From Lagopus muta (Eukaryota > Chordata > Aves > Galliformes > Phasianidae), in NCBI RefSeq assembly GCF_023343835.1, contig NC_064443.1, positions 3,596,001 through 3,660,000 on the forward strand: a stretch of 64,000 bases of DNA, read 5' to 3'. The translations under genes and the position numbers were made by a program. This document shows, piece by piece, positions 49,599 to 62,960 of this stretch. Under the pieces are notes generated by a model. That model was not told where the DNA came from. It worked only from the letters and a program-made list of their open reading frames with translations, and did no database searches. Each line of letters begins with the position of its first letter. Position 1 is the first letter of the stretch.

Positions 49599-49934
49599 AA
49601 TACCTGAAGGGAACCTACACCCAGGAGGGGAGTAAACTCTTCAAAAGGGCTGACAACAGCAGGACTAGGGGAAATGGTTTTAAGTTGAAGGAGGGAAGAT
49701 TTAGGTTGAATGTTAGGGGGAAGTTCTTTACTAGGAGAGTGGTTAGGCCCTGGAACGGGCTGCCCAGGGAGGTTGTGGATGCCCCGTCCTTGGACGTGTT
49801 TAAGGCCAGGTTGGACGGGGTCCTGGGCAACGTGATCTAAATGTGTATGTTTGGTGGCCCTGCTAGGCAGGGGGGTTGGAACTACATGATCCTTGAGGTC
49901 CCTTCCAACCCGGGTGATTCTGTGATTCTGTGAA
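49583..49934 (+). mobile_element. CR1 LINE 3' end, relatively young copy
   Basis: This is the best preserved CR1 in the window. It runs from 'cctatcaatacctgaaggga' through 'gggctgacaacagcaggac', 'gggaagttctttactaggag' and 'ctggaacgggctgcccaggg' to 'gttgtggatgccccgtcctt', 'ggttggacggggtcctgggc', 'ggaactacatgatccttgag' and 'gtcccttccaaccc', ending with the tail attctgtgattctgtgaa at 49917-49934. It keeps several CpGs, consistent with lower age. The 126- and 147-codon frames here are LINE-derived or antisense shadows. Confidence 0.95.
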
Positions 49935-50436
49935 ATGGAGAAGTCAGTGATGTGAGGAGGACCTATCTCATGTTCGCTTTTCATTAAGTTAAATTGCCAT
50001 GGCAAGACTCAAACTGAGCCCTTTTCAGTCATCCTAATTGCTTGGTGCCTGTGAGTGGCTATGTGGTTATCACTGTATTTTGATAGCAGTGTGGTTCTAT
50101 TTTTGAAAAGTACGTAATTTAAATTGTCATACAGCTATGCAGGGGCCTGAAAGCACTGGGAATCAGTTCTGCAGGACAGAAGTCTGAGGTTCAGCTGAAC
50201 TTAAAACTCCATGGACTTGGGGAAGTTGAGGAACAGAGGTTTTGTTTTGCACAGAGGATGGAATGAACTAGTAATTCATGCTGGAGAGGAATGTCTTTCT
50301 GTCCTGTCTTTCCCTGCCACAGGAAAAGATACTAAAACCCAAGTACTTTAAGTTCACTTTCCATGCCCTTCCAGTGACTGTCCTGCTCAGAACATTCCTG
50401 CTGCAGCCATTTGTTGTTTGCCATTCTTTCTCCTAG

Positions 50437-50511
50437 ACTTTGTCGTGATATCTCATGTTGAATAACCAAACTAATCTGTTATGAACCCACATGGATACAG
50501 TTATTTTAAAG
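50437..50511 (+). other. Splice-bounded segment, 75 nt, no open frame
   Basis: The acceptor (gtttgccattctttctcctag) and donor (AAAG with gtaaga) are both strong, but all three frames have stops, so if spliced it would be an untranslated, non-coding or poison exon. Confidence 0.15.
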
Positions 50512-53500
50512 GTAAGAAATGACATCAGAAAGAATGTTTGTAATACAGAAACATAGCATCTTCTGCCCTTTAGCAGTTTCTCTCTAAAGCACCAAGGATA
50601 GGTTTATGTGAACACATTTCTCTCTTCAGTCTCTGCGTTCCTTTTCTCGTCAGTGACTGCAGACGTTCTTCATAACTTGGACCTGAATATCTTAGCTCAG
50701 TCCAGAACACGGGGCATCTTTCCCTTAAAGACAGCAGGCATTCAGTTTGCAAAGTCAGAATGAGAGCCAAAATGTGGTTTACTTTTCTCTGACAACTGAG
50801 CTCAGACTGTTAAATTTCTTCATTTGTTCTGTCAAATATCCTGGTGGGCAATTGTATAACTTATTTAGGGTTTGTTTCAACTAGCTGCCTAGATAGGGAA
50901 AGCTTTCTACACTGTCGTGACATGCGGCTTCTTTTTGAAAGCGTTATCTGTAAATCTTGGCAGTTGATGTGTACTGTCAGGTAGATCTGAACAAGGAAAA
51001 TGATTGCAATCTCACTAGTAGGATGAAGTATTCTTAGCAATGAGTCTTCCTCTTTATTTTTAAGTCAAATAAATTCTGCACTGACAGCAAATGGAAGACT
51101 GATGGAAAAAATAATTAAGTTGTTATTATTTCAGCAATATCAGAGGTCTGCTTGGCTTTCTATGCACTAGTGAAGTCAGCCCGCTTCCTAGCAAATAGGC
51201 AGTAGAGCAATCTTGGCTGCTTTTCCCCTCGTGCTCTATGCACATAAAGAAAATAGTTAATGGGGAAGAAAAGTAAAAATAAAAATAATTAATTTTACTA
51301 ATCCTGCCCTACCACCATAGAATAGAAGTAGTTTGAATGCAAATTGTTCCTTTCAAAGTGAGATATTGATCTCAGACTGGAATCTGGCAGGAAAGCTTGA
51401 TTTATACAGAAGTGATTCTGAACCGTAGAGTAAAACCCACAAATCCCAACCCTGCATAACACTGCAGTGTGCCAGTTCACTCCTGTTACTTCAGCACATT
51501 GCTTTCTCGAACCGCTTCCATTTTTATTTAGCCTAGAACTATGCTTAGTATTTTCCCTCAAGTGCTTGTTTGGTTGTTCTGTGTTAGTGCCATAGCATTT
51601 CTATTTCGTTTTCCTAGCAAATGACATTCAGAGAATTCTTGTGACATTTATAATCAACAAGAATTCAGACATTCTTGAAGATATGTATTTTTTTCTTTAG
51701 TTTCTGAATAAACAAAGGTGTTGGTTTTTTCTTTCCCTTGCCTTTTCCATGATTTTTGAGTAAAATGCTGAGAAGCAGCACTTGGTTTCTGAGTGGGAGG
51801 CGCTCTGACAAATATGAGATTGGTTACAGCATCTTATGGATGAGATGTTATTCTTCCACAGAGATCACTCCTAACTATGTAGTAAATGGTGTGAGGCCTT
51901 CGCAATGTTTGGCACAGTGTATCTTCAGCCAACAAGTGAGGCATTTTTTTCCTGCTGTCAGATTACCTTGGCTTGAATGTAGCTGATCAAACTTCACTGG
52001 GACTGTACAGCTGCATGACAATTGCTGTACTTAGATGTTTGCTGCCCACAGAAAGAAAGCTGTCAAATTTGGAAGAGAAAAGGTTTTGGCAGTGGTGGTA
52101 CCATAAAGTTTGGGAGCGATGGTACTGCAGTAACAGCAGGCTGTTTTTCAGAGATTTTGTTTTGGCCTTTATCACTAGGAGAAGTTTGTGAAGGAAAGAA
52201 AAGTCTTTTTGCGCTGCATTGTGGTAACATGGAATTTGTCAGCACAGCAGCAGAATGAACATGCAACCCTACTGGAGCTGTATCATGTCAAGCACTGTCA
52301 AGAAGTGCCAATAGCATGATACTTGAGAAACTACGATATAATGTTGAGCTTTGAACTAAGCAGTGTTCTTCAGCAGCATAGCTATGCCAGGAACACTGGC
52401 ATTGTTGTAACTATAGCAGGAATGCCTTACAGTTCTGTCTCTTAAAATTTCACTGAGTGTGTGTGCAATATTTTTTTTTTTTTCCCTACCATACTTACAA
52501 AAATGATTGCTGGAAAATAGCAATCCTTTTTTTAGTAGGTCTTTTGAAGTTCTCAAACTTTAAATTACAAGCATTAACTGAAATGCTTCCCAGTGCTTCT
52601 GCTTGGAAAACAACCACCAATTTTATATTTAAGTTAAATTGAAGCTTAAAGCTAAAGCAGTGATGCGTCAACTTTGGTGAGCAGAATCCAGGAGTGCTGA
52701 TTGCCCTCCTTTACTTTGGCAATGGTCTGCTTTCATTTCCCAAATCCATAGTGTAGAATGTTTCTGACCTTGAAAAATGGAGAAACTAAGGATTTACAGA
52801 GGTCTAATTCAAATGCTTGTTCTTAAACTACATGAAACATATATGAAATATTACTTATGCAAAGAAAAAGAAAGATCAGACCTGCCCAACAGGCTGTACC
52901 TATGGAGTGCTGCTCCCAGGCACAAGGCTGGAAGCAGTTATGGAGATGAATGGCACCAGCCTCCTTCTGCTCCCCCTCTGCAATTTAACCCTGTGTTGAA
53001 ATGATACTAAGACAAAAATTGAAATGAAATTAGAGGTTTTGTCTCTTAAATTCAATATATTTAAGAGCACACACCTTTCAGTATTTATTATGGAAATTAA
53101 GTACTTGGATCTTCGTTCCTTCTCAATTCTGTTGCAGGTTAATGAAGTTTTGTTTATGCCATCTTAAGTGAGATTTGAATGAGGTCTCAGTATGTTTGCT
53201 TTGCTATACTGGGGACCAGATTTCTCTAGGAAAAGCCTTGGGCTTCCATCTATATCAGCACTGAGACCTTGCAGTAGAAATTGTACTTGTATAATTTAGA
53301 AGCTTTTTCTCAAAAGCCTGTCCTGTTGGAACACTTGTGAAGTCAGAGAAATAGAGCTAGGTGCTATGTACCACTGAGCTTTCTGCTATTTAGAGTTATG
53401 TTAACTGCTGAAGCCCTTCACTAAATGACTCTTTCTGGTCTCAAGCAATTCTCGAGTTCTTCTCAAAGCCTTTAGATAGTTCTGACTTTCCTCTGAACTT

Positions 53501-54192
53501 GTGAGACCCAAGGTGGGGAACTGGCTGTTTTAAATAATCATTGGATGGTGTGCTCCTAACTGGGCTGGAATCTGCTTTATATGTATAAAACATGATGTTT
53601 GAAGATATATTTATTTTAGAAGTATTAAACAGCAATATTTTTTTCTTCACTGGATATCAAGAAGTGTCTCCCACCAAGGACACTTTTGATCTATTCCCTT
53701 AAGTAATTAATGCATCTTCTTCGTACTGCCTAAGTAACACAGCAAACCAATTACAGTGTGAGCAGCATTTTAAAGTTTTGTCAAATGGCTATTTTTGCTA
53801 TTAGATCAAAATGTTTACCACCACCCCTTTTCTCCATGAATATTTTATAAAATGATTCAAAATGCATGTAAATGTACGTTGATGATAGGGAAGATCTGCT
53901 ACTTAAAAAATGGAATACTGAAAGAAAGTAACCAGAGTTTTACTGTGATTCTTTTCGTGCCTTTCAGAGCCGGGGGAAGGTTACTTAGTGAGACAAAAAG
54001 AGTGAGGTGACTGAAATTTAAAACAAAAACAACAACAAAAAAAAACACCCACAGTTATACTACTTATAAAATACAGGTATACTGGATAATGCACTCCATC
54101 TGATGGACGCTGATGGCAGGTAAACATCATTGCAACATTTCTGTGTTGTCTGTTACGTATTAGCCGAAGTTCAATAGGAAGTTCTTTCCTTT

Positions 54193-54206
54193 CCCCCCCC
54201 CCCCCC
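54193..54206. repeat. Poly-C tract, 14 bases
   Basis: An uninterrupted C-run. Length is often uncertain in sequence assemblies. Confidence 0.9.
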
Positions 54207-55179
54207 ATAGATTTAGTGCCTTTACAGTTGGATGGATTAAAACTTAAGGGGTCAGAAGAATAAGGGTTAAATTTCTGGTAAAATATTATAGATGCATGCC
54301 CTAATTGTAGGTGCTATTCTGAGGGTATGGATGATCTGTGATGGATTAGGTAATTCCCTCTCACACGTGAAGAAGAATGAATTCTTAATAGCTGAGAATC
54401 AGAAGGCAACCTTATTTAACAGGCAGAGCACTGTTGTAGTCCTCTGGCTGGTAAAACTGTTTTCTGGAGATGGGAAGCAGGTCTAAGAGTGATCAAGAAC
54501 TTTTCTATGAACTTATCCACATCTGAGAAAGTTGAACCGTGGCAGTTCATCTTACTTGTGATTCAAGTTCTCTGACTTCCTTTTGAAGACAAGCCATTTT
54601 TATTTTTGATCCAACAGAATTCTTCTGAAACATTGTTTTATGGGCCTCCTCTAGTATAGGCCTTCTCAGCAGTAGATACTTTGCACTGGTTTATGAGTAG
54701 TTGCAGACAACATGAGCCTGCTTGCTTCTAACCTGCTCCAATTAGCAAATCAGGAGAAGTGTTGCACGTGTAGTTGGAGGCGCTAAGTATGTTGCTTGTC
54801 CTCTGGAAACTGCTCTGCAAAGAAAATGCACCACTTGTATAAACATTCTGATATGTGTTCATGTGGGAGGTTGGATTCAATATTCCATGACACTGAAGTG
54901 GTTCATCATTTATAGGATGTAATATAAATGCAGTAGAAAAGCTTGTAAGGAAAGGAAGTAAAAACCTTTCAGAAGAAGATGGAAGATGTACCTGTACTGG
55001 CAGGAGCAATGAGCAAGTTTTTTTGTCCTTGTCTTTAAGGGAGAAACGATTCTCTGATGGAACACTTATGGTGAGAGTGAGGCAGTGTCTTCCTTTTCCT
55101 CTTTTGGCTTATGTAATTCTTCTTTGTGTTACGGCTGCTTAGATCTATCCCTTCAGAAAATCTTGGTTTTTTTCTTTAG

Positions 55180-55208
55180 CTGGGGCTCCCGTAGAGAGCT
55201 CTGCAAAG
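55180..55208 (+). other. Candidate microexon, 29 nt
   Basis: The acceptor cttggtttttttctttag is close to ideal and the donor AAAG with gtaagc is good. Between them lie 29 bases containing a CpG. Two frames are open, one reading GAPVESSAK, the other WGSRRELCK. Inclusion shifts frame. Small length, strong sites and soluble, protein-like residues fit a regulated microexon of the kind common in neural genes, but neither peptide was recognised. Confidence 0.25.
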
Positions 55209-56872
55209 GTAAGCTGGTGTCTTCTGCCTAACAACCTTACTCTTGTATTCCTTCCTTTGAAAACTCTGTAGCCTTTGTAGGAAATGTGTATTCATCTTCT
55301 GCGTGGTTTGTACATTTTTAGGTGCTGACACAGTATAATTAAAAATGAAGAAAGAGGGGAAGGCATTTAGAAATAGTAATTACTGGTATGTCAGTGACAA
55401 AATTAGTGGGAAGCAATTACGAAAAGAGAAGTCATCTTTCTGTGAGCAGCATTAGTGCATCTGTCCCTGCCTATGGGCTCAAGATACTGCATTTGAGTTG
55501 CAGGACCATAAATGTACCTGTAGCTGCCATTAACGATAAACATTTTCTTAATCTCAGTGAGAGAATTAGCTGGCCTTGCTTTTTGAATATTAAATGCTCA
55601 TTAATTAGTTGATCACATGTAGGTTTGCTGGCACCAATTGCAAGTCAGGTGTGTGTTTGCATCACAAGAGGTGGAGAACATGAGAGCACTTGTGGAAGGT
55701 CTGCTTCTAGGCTAACAGGGAAATTCCTCCTTAGAGTGGCTGAATACGTCTGAGCTCCATGTGCTTTTTGGTCCACAAGATGAAAGAAACATGAGTCAAA
55801 ACTTAGCTCTACTCTAGGTACTGGTGCTGCAGGATTGCAATGAAAACAAATTGTTGTTTGCTTTCAGGCTCTATAAGCCTGTTTTTCTTACTGATTTCAG
55901 TAACAGTTTGTAATCAAGTAGTACAGGAGAATAAATTTCTTTTAATGGAGATGTGTGCTGTCTGTCCACTGTTTTTCCTATCCACTTTTTATTTCTCTTT
56001 CTATCTCTGCCAAGAATGTTAAGATAAGCATCTGAAGCTAGTTACTGTGCTCAGTAGTTTACCAAAGCTAGTACATAGAAATATCTTGAAACAAGTCATT
56101 GTGAGTTGCAGAAGGATCTCATAATGCAGACTGCTTATGGAACACTTTTTTTAGTCTATCGCAAGGACTGTAGTCTGATACAAAATGTGGGTCCTGATTT
56201 GGCCCTTGATCCGCTCCAAATCAGAGAAATTTGGATATTTCTCACTTGCCCTGATCTCTTGCCCTGCTCGTTTTTTTTTTAATTGTTTTCTCTTTACACA
56301 ATCAAATCTGTGCAACTTAAATTAGATTTGAAGGCTTTCGAGCTTATTGTGGGTAGTTCCACATAACTGCAGTTTAGACTAGAGATTCGAGTCATCCACT
56401 GCAGCATGAAGGTGCTGAGATAGGGAATTGCTGCTTTAGAAGCTCTCATCTCTACCTAAGGTACAGTTCTTCTTTTCTGTTGTAATAGGCAATAACATAA
56501 GGTCAGCTTTGACCTACTGCCTTGCATCTATCTTCTTTCTTGTCAATTTACACCTCTGTAGATTTCCTAGTAAGGTTTTGTCTAAGAATGTGTATTTTTG
56601 AAAGTATTTTGGCTATGGCAAATCAGCAGATAGTAGAAATTATCAATGATAGTCAGGAATTCATTTCTGACTAAGGCAGGGGAAGAAGTTTGAATGGCCC
56701 TCACACTAAGCTTTTACCTCCAAGTAGGTGCCCCGGAGCTGTTCTGATGTGTTAGTTGTGAGGTTTGTTTTGTTGGGGTTTTTTTTTTGCTTTATGCAAA
56801 TAAACTGGTGTGTTTGAAGTAGCCAAGCTGTCCAGATAGCATTGGGGGCCGATGATTAAAAATATGGATTAG

Positions 56873-56877
<5 letters not shown>

Positions 56878-56904
<27 letters not shown>
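56878..56904. repeat. Poly-A tract, 27 bases
   Basis: An uninterrupted A-run, the longest homopolymer in the window. An AATAAA lies at 56799-56804, too far upstream for a normal mRNA tail, so a retrocopy is not supported. Confidence 0.9.
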
Positions 56905-56906
<2 letters not shown>

Positions 56907-59900
56907 CAGCAGAAGATAAAATGCTCTACAAAAACATCTGCTTATATTTTGAAATCTATACAGCCTTTAACTGCCCCAACTCCAATACTGTTGGGATTGA
57001 GTCAAAAGTCTTGGAAGCAGCTCCACAAATAGATGAGCAGGACTCTGAAAAACAATTGTGAGCCTATATAAATAACTTCCAGCGCAAATCTTGATTGTGT
57101 GAAGTCAACTTAAAGTGAGCATTAAAAGGTTTAAAAACTTGAGAATTATCTGATTTTGAAAATGTGCCTCAGCATAATAAAATCTTGGGAACTGTGGTTC
57201 ATATTCATGTTTCTGCTGCTGGAATTTGAGCTAACGTCAACTTCCCGCTTGCACTGAATAACCTAAAAGGAGAATAATTGGGTTCTGACCCACAATGAGT
57301 TTTGCATGGGCTTAACACCATTTACACAGATGGGATATATTAGATGTGCTATTTCTTCTTTCATTGTGGTAATAAATGGCAGCTTTTTCAATAGTTTATG
57401 TTCATGAAACACTATCATTTTTTATTAAGCTTCAGCGAGATTTGTAAACTGCCATTGAAATGAGGAAAAACTTGCAAATGAGTGTGAGCTGAAAGACGAG
57501 TGTAACAATATTCAGTTTAGATTATTAAAACAGAGTTCATTTTTGTCATTTCCTTTTCACAGTTCAGCTTACTCGCACGTGAACTTGCACTACTGCTTTT
57601 TCTTTCTGCTTGGTGCAAACAGCATAGGCCTTGCATGTGTTTCTTGGAGTAAGTGAGGGCAGGGGCAGGTTGCAGCTAAGAATTAGGGAATCAATTTGAT
57701 GTTTCTGATGTGTTTGTTTATACTGGCTGTCTAGTGATGTATGTAAATGTTTGGCTCCTATCAGGAGCTCTACCCTCAGTCATAGTTCAGTTTCTTACTC
57801 CATGAGCTCCCTCTTCCACTGCCGAAGGAGTTGCTCTTACGTAGGTATTGCGTTTGGTGGCAAGATTTGTAAACGATGCTGATGGTTCGGCAGTTCCTGT
57901 TAGTGGCAACGGGACTTGAAAACTGGATTGCTTCACTGTGATGCTCAACCCTTCTTAGCATCTGGTATACAGGAGCTGCAGAGCCCATGGGAGACCTCAT
58001 GCCTGCCCTGGACCTCCACACAGGGGCGTCAGTGCCTCCTTGTTCTGTAATTTTGGTTTAAACCTTGTTTTCAGTTAAATGAAATGCCAGAGAAACAATA
58101 ACTTGAATGAAACAGTTCATAAAGTTGAAGAGTATTGATCAAGTCTTATAGAATAATAAACTGTTCTCTATGAGAGTAGTTTTGCTGTTCTGTGAATTAC
58201 CTGCCTGTCTACACATAGTGGTAAAACTTTGCCTCAACATGATGAATGTCGGTATTTCTGTTTCTTATTGCAATGTTGCATGTCTAAGGAAGTCAGGCTA
58301 GTCAATTTTGTACTCTGTTAATGGAAACATGCTTGTGATAAATATCTGGTGTTGAGGAAGATGCTTCGTGCAGATGAGATGCTATTCAACTGAAACAATC
58401 TCACATTCTGTTCACCTATTGTCTAATATGTTAACTTAGGGGGAGAAAAAAGCCAATGAAACAAAAAGCCACTGTGCTGTCTTAAGTTTACATTCCCTTA
58501 AAAATGCAAAATATACTAATGAAAGATGAGATGCACCTTCAGATACTACTGAGAAGTCCCTGAAAAGGAGGCCCTTGTGTTGCTCAAAATACAGGTGCAT
58601 GCATAGAGAGTAACGGAACAGCATTACTTATAAATGATGGTCTCTGTTTCGCACAGTATTCCTTATCAATAGGATCCTGATTCTAGGATATTACAATCAA
58701 ATATGTACTTTCTTTATGTCTGTGTGTATGGGTCTTTCTGAAAGTTCCTGAAAGCTTTTTGTTTTTTAAAATACAAAGGCAAGTATACGAAAAAGTGAAG
58801 ACCAAGAGCTACTGTAAAGCTGGCCACTGATTTTAGATGGCCAATCTAAGAGAGCTGAAAATGGATGTACCTAAAAAACAAAACAAGTCTTTTCTCCTTT
58901 TCCAAAAATTGGTCATTTTGAGCTGGCTGAAGTGAACAGCTGGAATCTTCAGTGGTGGTTCGGCCTTGAAGAAGGAAAAACACTTAAACTACATTGTATT
59001 AAGGGAAAACATCCATTATTTGGAATAAGTATGTAAGTAAATCAAATGGGAGTAGAGAAAATTGTAAATAAATATTCTAAATTGAATATATGATACAATG
59101 AAGACATAAAATGAGGGTTTTAAAACTTCAAGGATTTTGTTACATGTGGTGGTAAACTGCTGTTTTGGCATGTGGAAAGGCTGGGGAAGTATGTCTTCAT
59201 AGATCAGAAATCTGGGTCATTGCTAATCCCTCTTTGCCATAAACACAACTTGGGAGTTTTTCTGGGTACCTGTAGGAAAAGCAACCCGACTCTCTTAAAT
59301 TAATCTTTGCAGTGCATTTGTTGAATGGACCGTGATTGGTTTGGGTTGCTTTGGAAGGAAACTTCAGAGCTTATTTGATGGAAATAAATCCAGTATTTTT
59401 CCATAATTATGTATTTTGTGTGCCACTGGGAACACTGCAAATGGGTCAAATAGTGAGCATGATGTGCTAGGCGTTGAAGGAACATTGGTGGGAATGTGCT
59501 TCTGTGTTTTTGGCACTTAACAGAATGTAGGGGGTATGGCTTGGAGGTAAACTATCATTGAGAGAAAATGTAATTATAAGGTCTGTTAGGATTCAAACTG
59601 ACATTTCTTTTTGCTGTGATGATGTGTGTACGATTTTCTTTTAAACAGCTTGAGTGATTTTGTGCTTCTTTTCTATTTAAGTATACGTGCCTCAAAACCA
59701 ACCAAACAGTTAAGTATTTTCATTTGGGGATGCCCTTTGTTCTTAGGATGTAAGCTTGTGCCTTGTACCAAATGTTGAAGTCCTTTCTGTTCCTAAGAAA
59801 AACGGGCAATAGCAGGAGAAATGTGAAAAATAAAAAGCATCCCAGGCAAAAGCTGTTCCTCTGGTGCAGGCAGCTTGGCTGCTTGAAGGGCTACAGGCGA

Positions 59901-61275
59901 AGCGCACAGCATGTAACATAACTGCTGAACCTTGATTTTTACTTATTTTCTAATTTATTTTTTCTGATGGTTGAGGGAGAATCATGACATGTCAATGTTG
60001 TGTAGTTTAAACTGCCAATGGAAATAAAACTCTCCACCAGCATGCTGTTCTTGGGCAGTTTTATTCTACAACACTATTTAATCTCAAGTGTTGTGAGTAT
60101 AGGAGTTTCCCAGTTACCAGGTGTAAAGTAGAATGGATTTGCAGTTAAGTAAAAGGAATGATACGAAGCAGAAGCTTTAGGAAAAAGGAAAAGCAATGGG
60201 TTTAATTGCAAGACTGTATTATGTAAATATGTATCTTGTTTCATAAAATATGAACTAATGATCTACCTGTACTAGGTAAAAACCAGTAGATGCTGTGTCC
60301 TGTCCCTTGTGATATGGACTGGGTTAATCATACTGGCTTGTTTCACATAGGGATGATTCAGCTTCCTTTAAATCATGTTAAATTGTACTCCTCATTCTCA
60401 GATAGAAAATGAATATATTATCCCATGAAGAATGTGATATTGCTTCTGGTTCTTTGATAGTCTAAGATGCATTGTTTGTGAATCAAATATGTTTTTTGGA
60501 AATAATTGCAAAGCAGGATGTGTTGTCTTTTGTTGTAAGTAAAATAAGTTGGAAAAGTGGCTTTTGGGGTACTGTTGTAGGTATATGAATAACCTACTTT
60601 AGTTCAGGCAGTAAATAAAGCTGGGCTGAAAAATACACCACTTACATTGGGCTCTGTATATGCTAGGAGTACCTAGAAAAGAGGCAGAGAGAGCAGAGCT
60701 GCTTTCATGGTTCATTAACCAAACAAATGGTGACAGTGATGGGTGAAGGCTTTGAATAGTTTATCTAGAGGGATCCATATGGGGAAACTGGAAAAATAAT
60801 TAAGCCAGTTCCTATGAGTAATTGGTAATACCGACCTCTGAGCAGTATTGATTGGTTTGTTCTGTTTGTGGACAGCTGCTGGTTTTACTGTTTTTACTTG
60901 CTGAAAGCCTGCTGCATTTCTACCTTTGCAAACAATTAGGGAAAGTAACACCAATGCTTTGCCAACTTGTATTTATTGGCTCACTTCTTGTCGAAGGGAA
61001 TAGTGATCACGCCTTCCAGCTTCATTAGTTTGGTGTGTGGGTGCTTGTGTGAAGTTAAATATTTGGTATCAATTGGAATTTATGTAATCCAATGCATTTT
61101 CATGATAATAATTATTGGTATTTGTGATTTCTATGCAGAACTTCCTGAGATTTTTGTTTTTGGCTTGGCCATACTTGTACACGTTGGAGCCACCAAGGAT
61201 GTTGGTCATCTCCAGTAAGGTCAAAAATCTCACATCAGTTTAGTTCATCACTTACAGTTATTCAGTGAAGTAAGC

Positions 61276-61295
61276 TTTTTTTTTTTTTTTTTTTT
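61276..61295. repeat. Poly-T tract, 20 bases
   Basis: An uninterrupted T-run following taagc. Confidence 0.9.
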
Positions 61296-62639
61296 CTTTA
61301 AACAAGGCCTCCAAATCATGTTATAATTACTATCTCTGCATGTATTTTCATGAAATATATCTAGGGTCTTGTACAACTGAAACCATCTTTTATTCAGGTG
61401 ATGGCAGCGTGTTTTCCTCTGGGCTCTCCTTTGGTTTTTCCCTTGCTAGAAGGCACAGTGGATCAGCAAAGGACGACAAATATAATCTGGTGTCATAACT
61501 TTAAAACAGCCTGATTTTATTTCTCTATTCCCTGAAGTATTTGCTCACAGACTTGGAAATGATCTCGAGCAGTCAACTTATTCTAACCACATACTCAAAC
61601 CCGGTGTTGTTTCCTTGTACAGAAGTGCAGTAAAACCAAAAATCTCTAATCCAAATGGAGGGTTCTTTCTAAACCTAGGCAGCACACAGGTGTTAACTAA
61701 ACCCCTTGTCACAGAAAACTGCAGCCAAGACGTATTCTAACGGTTGTGGAAATACCAGTGATGAACAGGTACCTTCACGGAAGTAATTGTCAGGGCAGTA
61801 ATATATCATCCCTTATGCTACCTTCATGGGGAATAAGCTAAGTTTTGCCTCTGGCATTTCTTTTGCAGTGCAGGGACTTGCAGCAGACTGTGCTTTCTGT
61901 TTGTGTGTACTCCCTGATCCTCACAATGCATTTCCCAGTGGCTGAGGGGGAGCAGCGCATCAGCCTGGTTCTGGCACCTCAGAACACATGGGGAACACAC
62001 GTGCTGCGACTGCAATGTGTTTTGAGGGCAGGATAAGCAGAAGATGAAATGGGCCTCTCTAGGAAAAACCTGCTCTGCTCCTCAGTCCTATTGTTGAGCG
62101 GGCTGAGAGCAATGCAGAGGGTTGCAGAGTGGTTTTCTACGGCAGCTGGTGAATCCCCAGGGGAGGGCTGTAGGATGGGGAGCATCGTCTCTGGGCCTGG
62201 ACAGGGGAAGCCAGTGGAGCAAGGCACAGCTTCTGGGTTCTGTGTGTGGGTGGCTTCCTGCTGGAGCTGGGAAGCTGTCGCTGTTGCCTTTCCGTGACAA
62301 TAGTGTGGGGGAAAGCTTTGCAGCACAGATCTCAGAGCTAAAAAGGGTTTTGAAATGCACGCTGCTTTTCTTTAATGCTTTACAGAAGGACTGCCGCTTT
62401 GCATTTGATAGAAGGCTGGTCATAATCACTTAGCTCTCAAAAAGAGTGTTTGGTATTGCACTCCAATTATTACTCTTATGAAGAATTTGGATGGAGTAGA
62501 CCTATAAACCATGAAATGAAGGTAACAATGTAGTGTTTCTCTGAGCTTGTGGAAACCTTTTTCCAAAAGTTCTCCTATAGCCTGTAAAAGGGATAGATAA
62601 GGAATCAAACTAAATAGCAACCACAACAAAAGCTCACTG

Positions 62640-62960
62640 GCACTGTCACATTTTAATTGGTAAAATGGCCCGTTGTCTGCTTTGTAATTAAAAGGACTCA
62701 GCTTTCTGTATATACTGTGAAAATAATTTCTGTATTTTAGTTAGAGAAAGTTTTATCTGATTGCTGCTGTTGAGTCATGGACATTAATACAGGCAGAGCA
62801 CGTGTCATGAATTAAAAAGCATTGTCATTATGATCCCATCAATAATTTGCATACTCCAAAATGACCTTGTATAGTATTCTTCTGTGAAAACTAATGCTGT
62901 AAAGAAATTAAAAATGACAAAGGCAGAGGATTAATCAGAAATATCCAACATGCAGTTTTT
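62640..62960. promoter_or_regulatory. Dense transcription-factor motif cluster, possible enhancer
   Basis: Within 320 bases there are several homeodomain-type TAAT cores (tttaattgg, gtaattaaaag, aattaaaaag, ggattaatc), a perfect AP-1 site TGAGTCA at 62771-62777, a CACGTG E-box at 62799-62804 and an octamer-like atttgcat near 62845. Such mixtures are typical of conserved developmental enhancers. A+T-rich DNA produces TAAT words often, so conservation is the test. Confidence 0.2.

Larger units (their letters stand above)
49935..55179. other. Non-coding stretch
   Basis: A C-run of 14 at 54193-54206 and a T-run near 52471-52482. Nothing else beyond the splice-bounded segment at 50437-50511 was recognised. 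Confidence 0.45.
55209..62639. other. Non-coding stretch
   Basis: A-run of 27 at 56878-56904, T-run of 20 at 61276-61295 and a CpG-retaining patch near 57820-58030. A G+C-richer segment at 62040-62330 gives overlapping frames in several readings. No transposon, exon or RNA gene was recognised. Confidence 0.45.

Noticed and set aside
49562..50005. 147-codon antisense frame and the 126-codon sense frame
   Set aside because: Both derive from the CR1 tail; no host gene support.
56799..56904. AATAAA followed by a 27-base poly-A, considered as a processed pseudogene
   Set aside because: The signal is about 74 bases from the A-run, too far, and no parent-gene sequence or target duplication was seen.
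57819..57893. 8-base inverted repeat CTGCCGAA / TTCGGCAG with a 59-base loop
   Set aside because: Short arms with no extension; such pairs are common by chance.
60967..61218. 83-codon hydrophobic frame with an acceptor (ctatgcag) and a gtaagg near its end
   Set aside because: The donor is poorly placed relative to the frame, both strands are open, and no homology was recognised.
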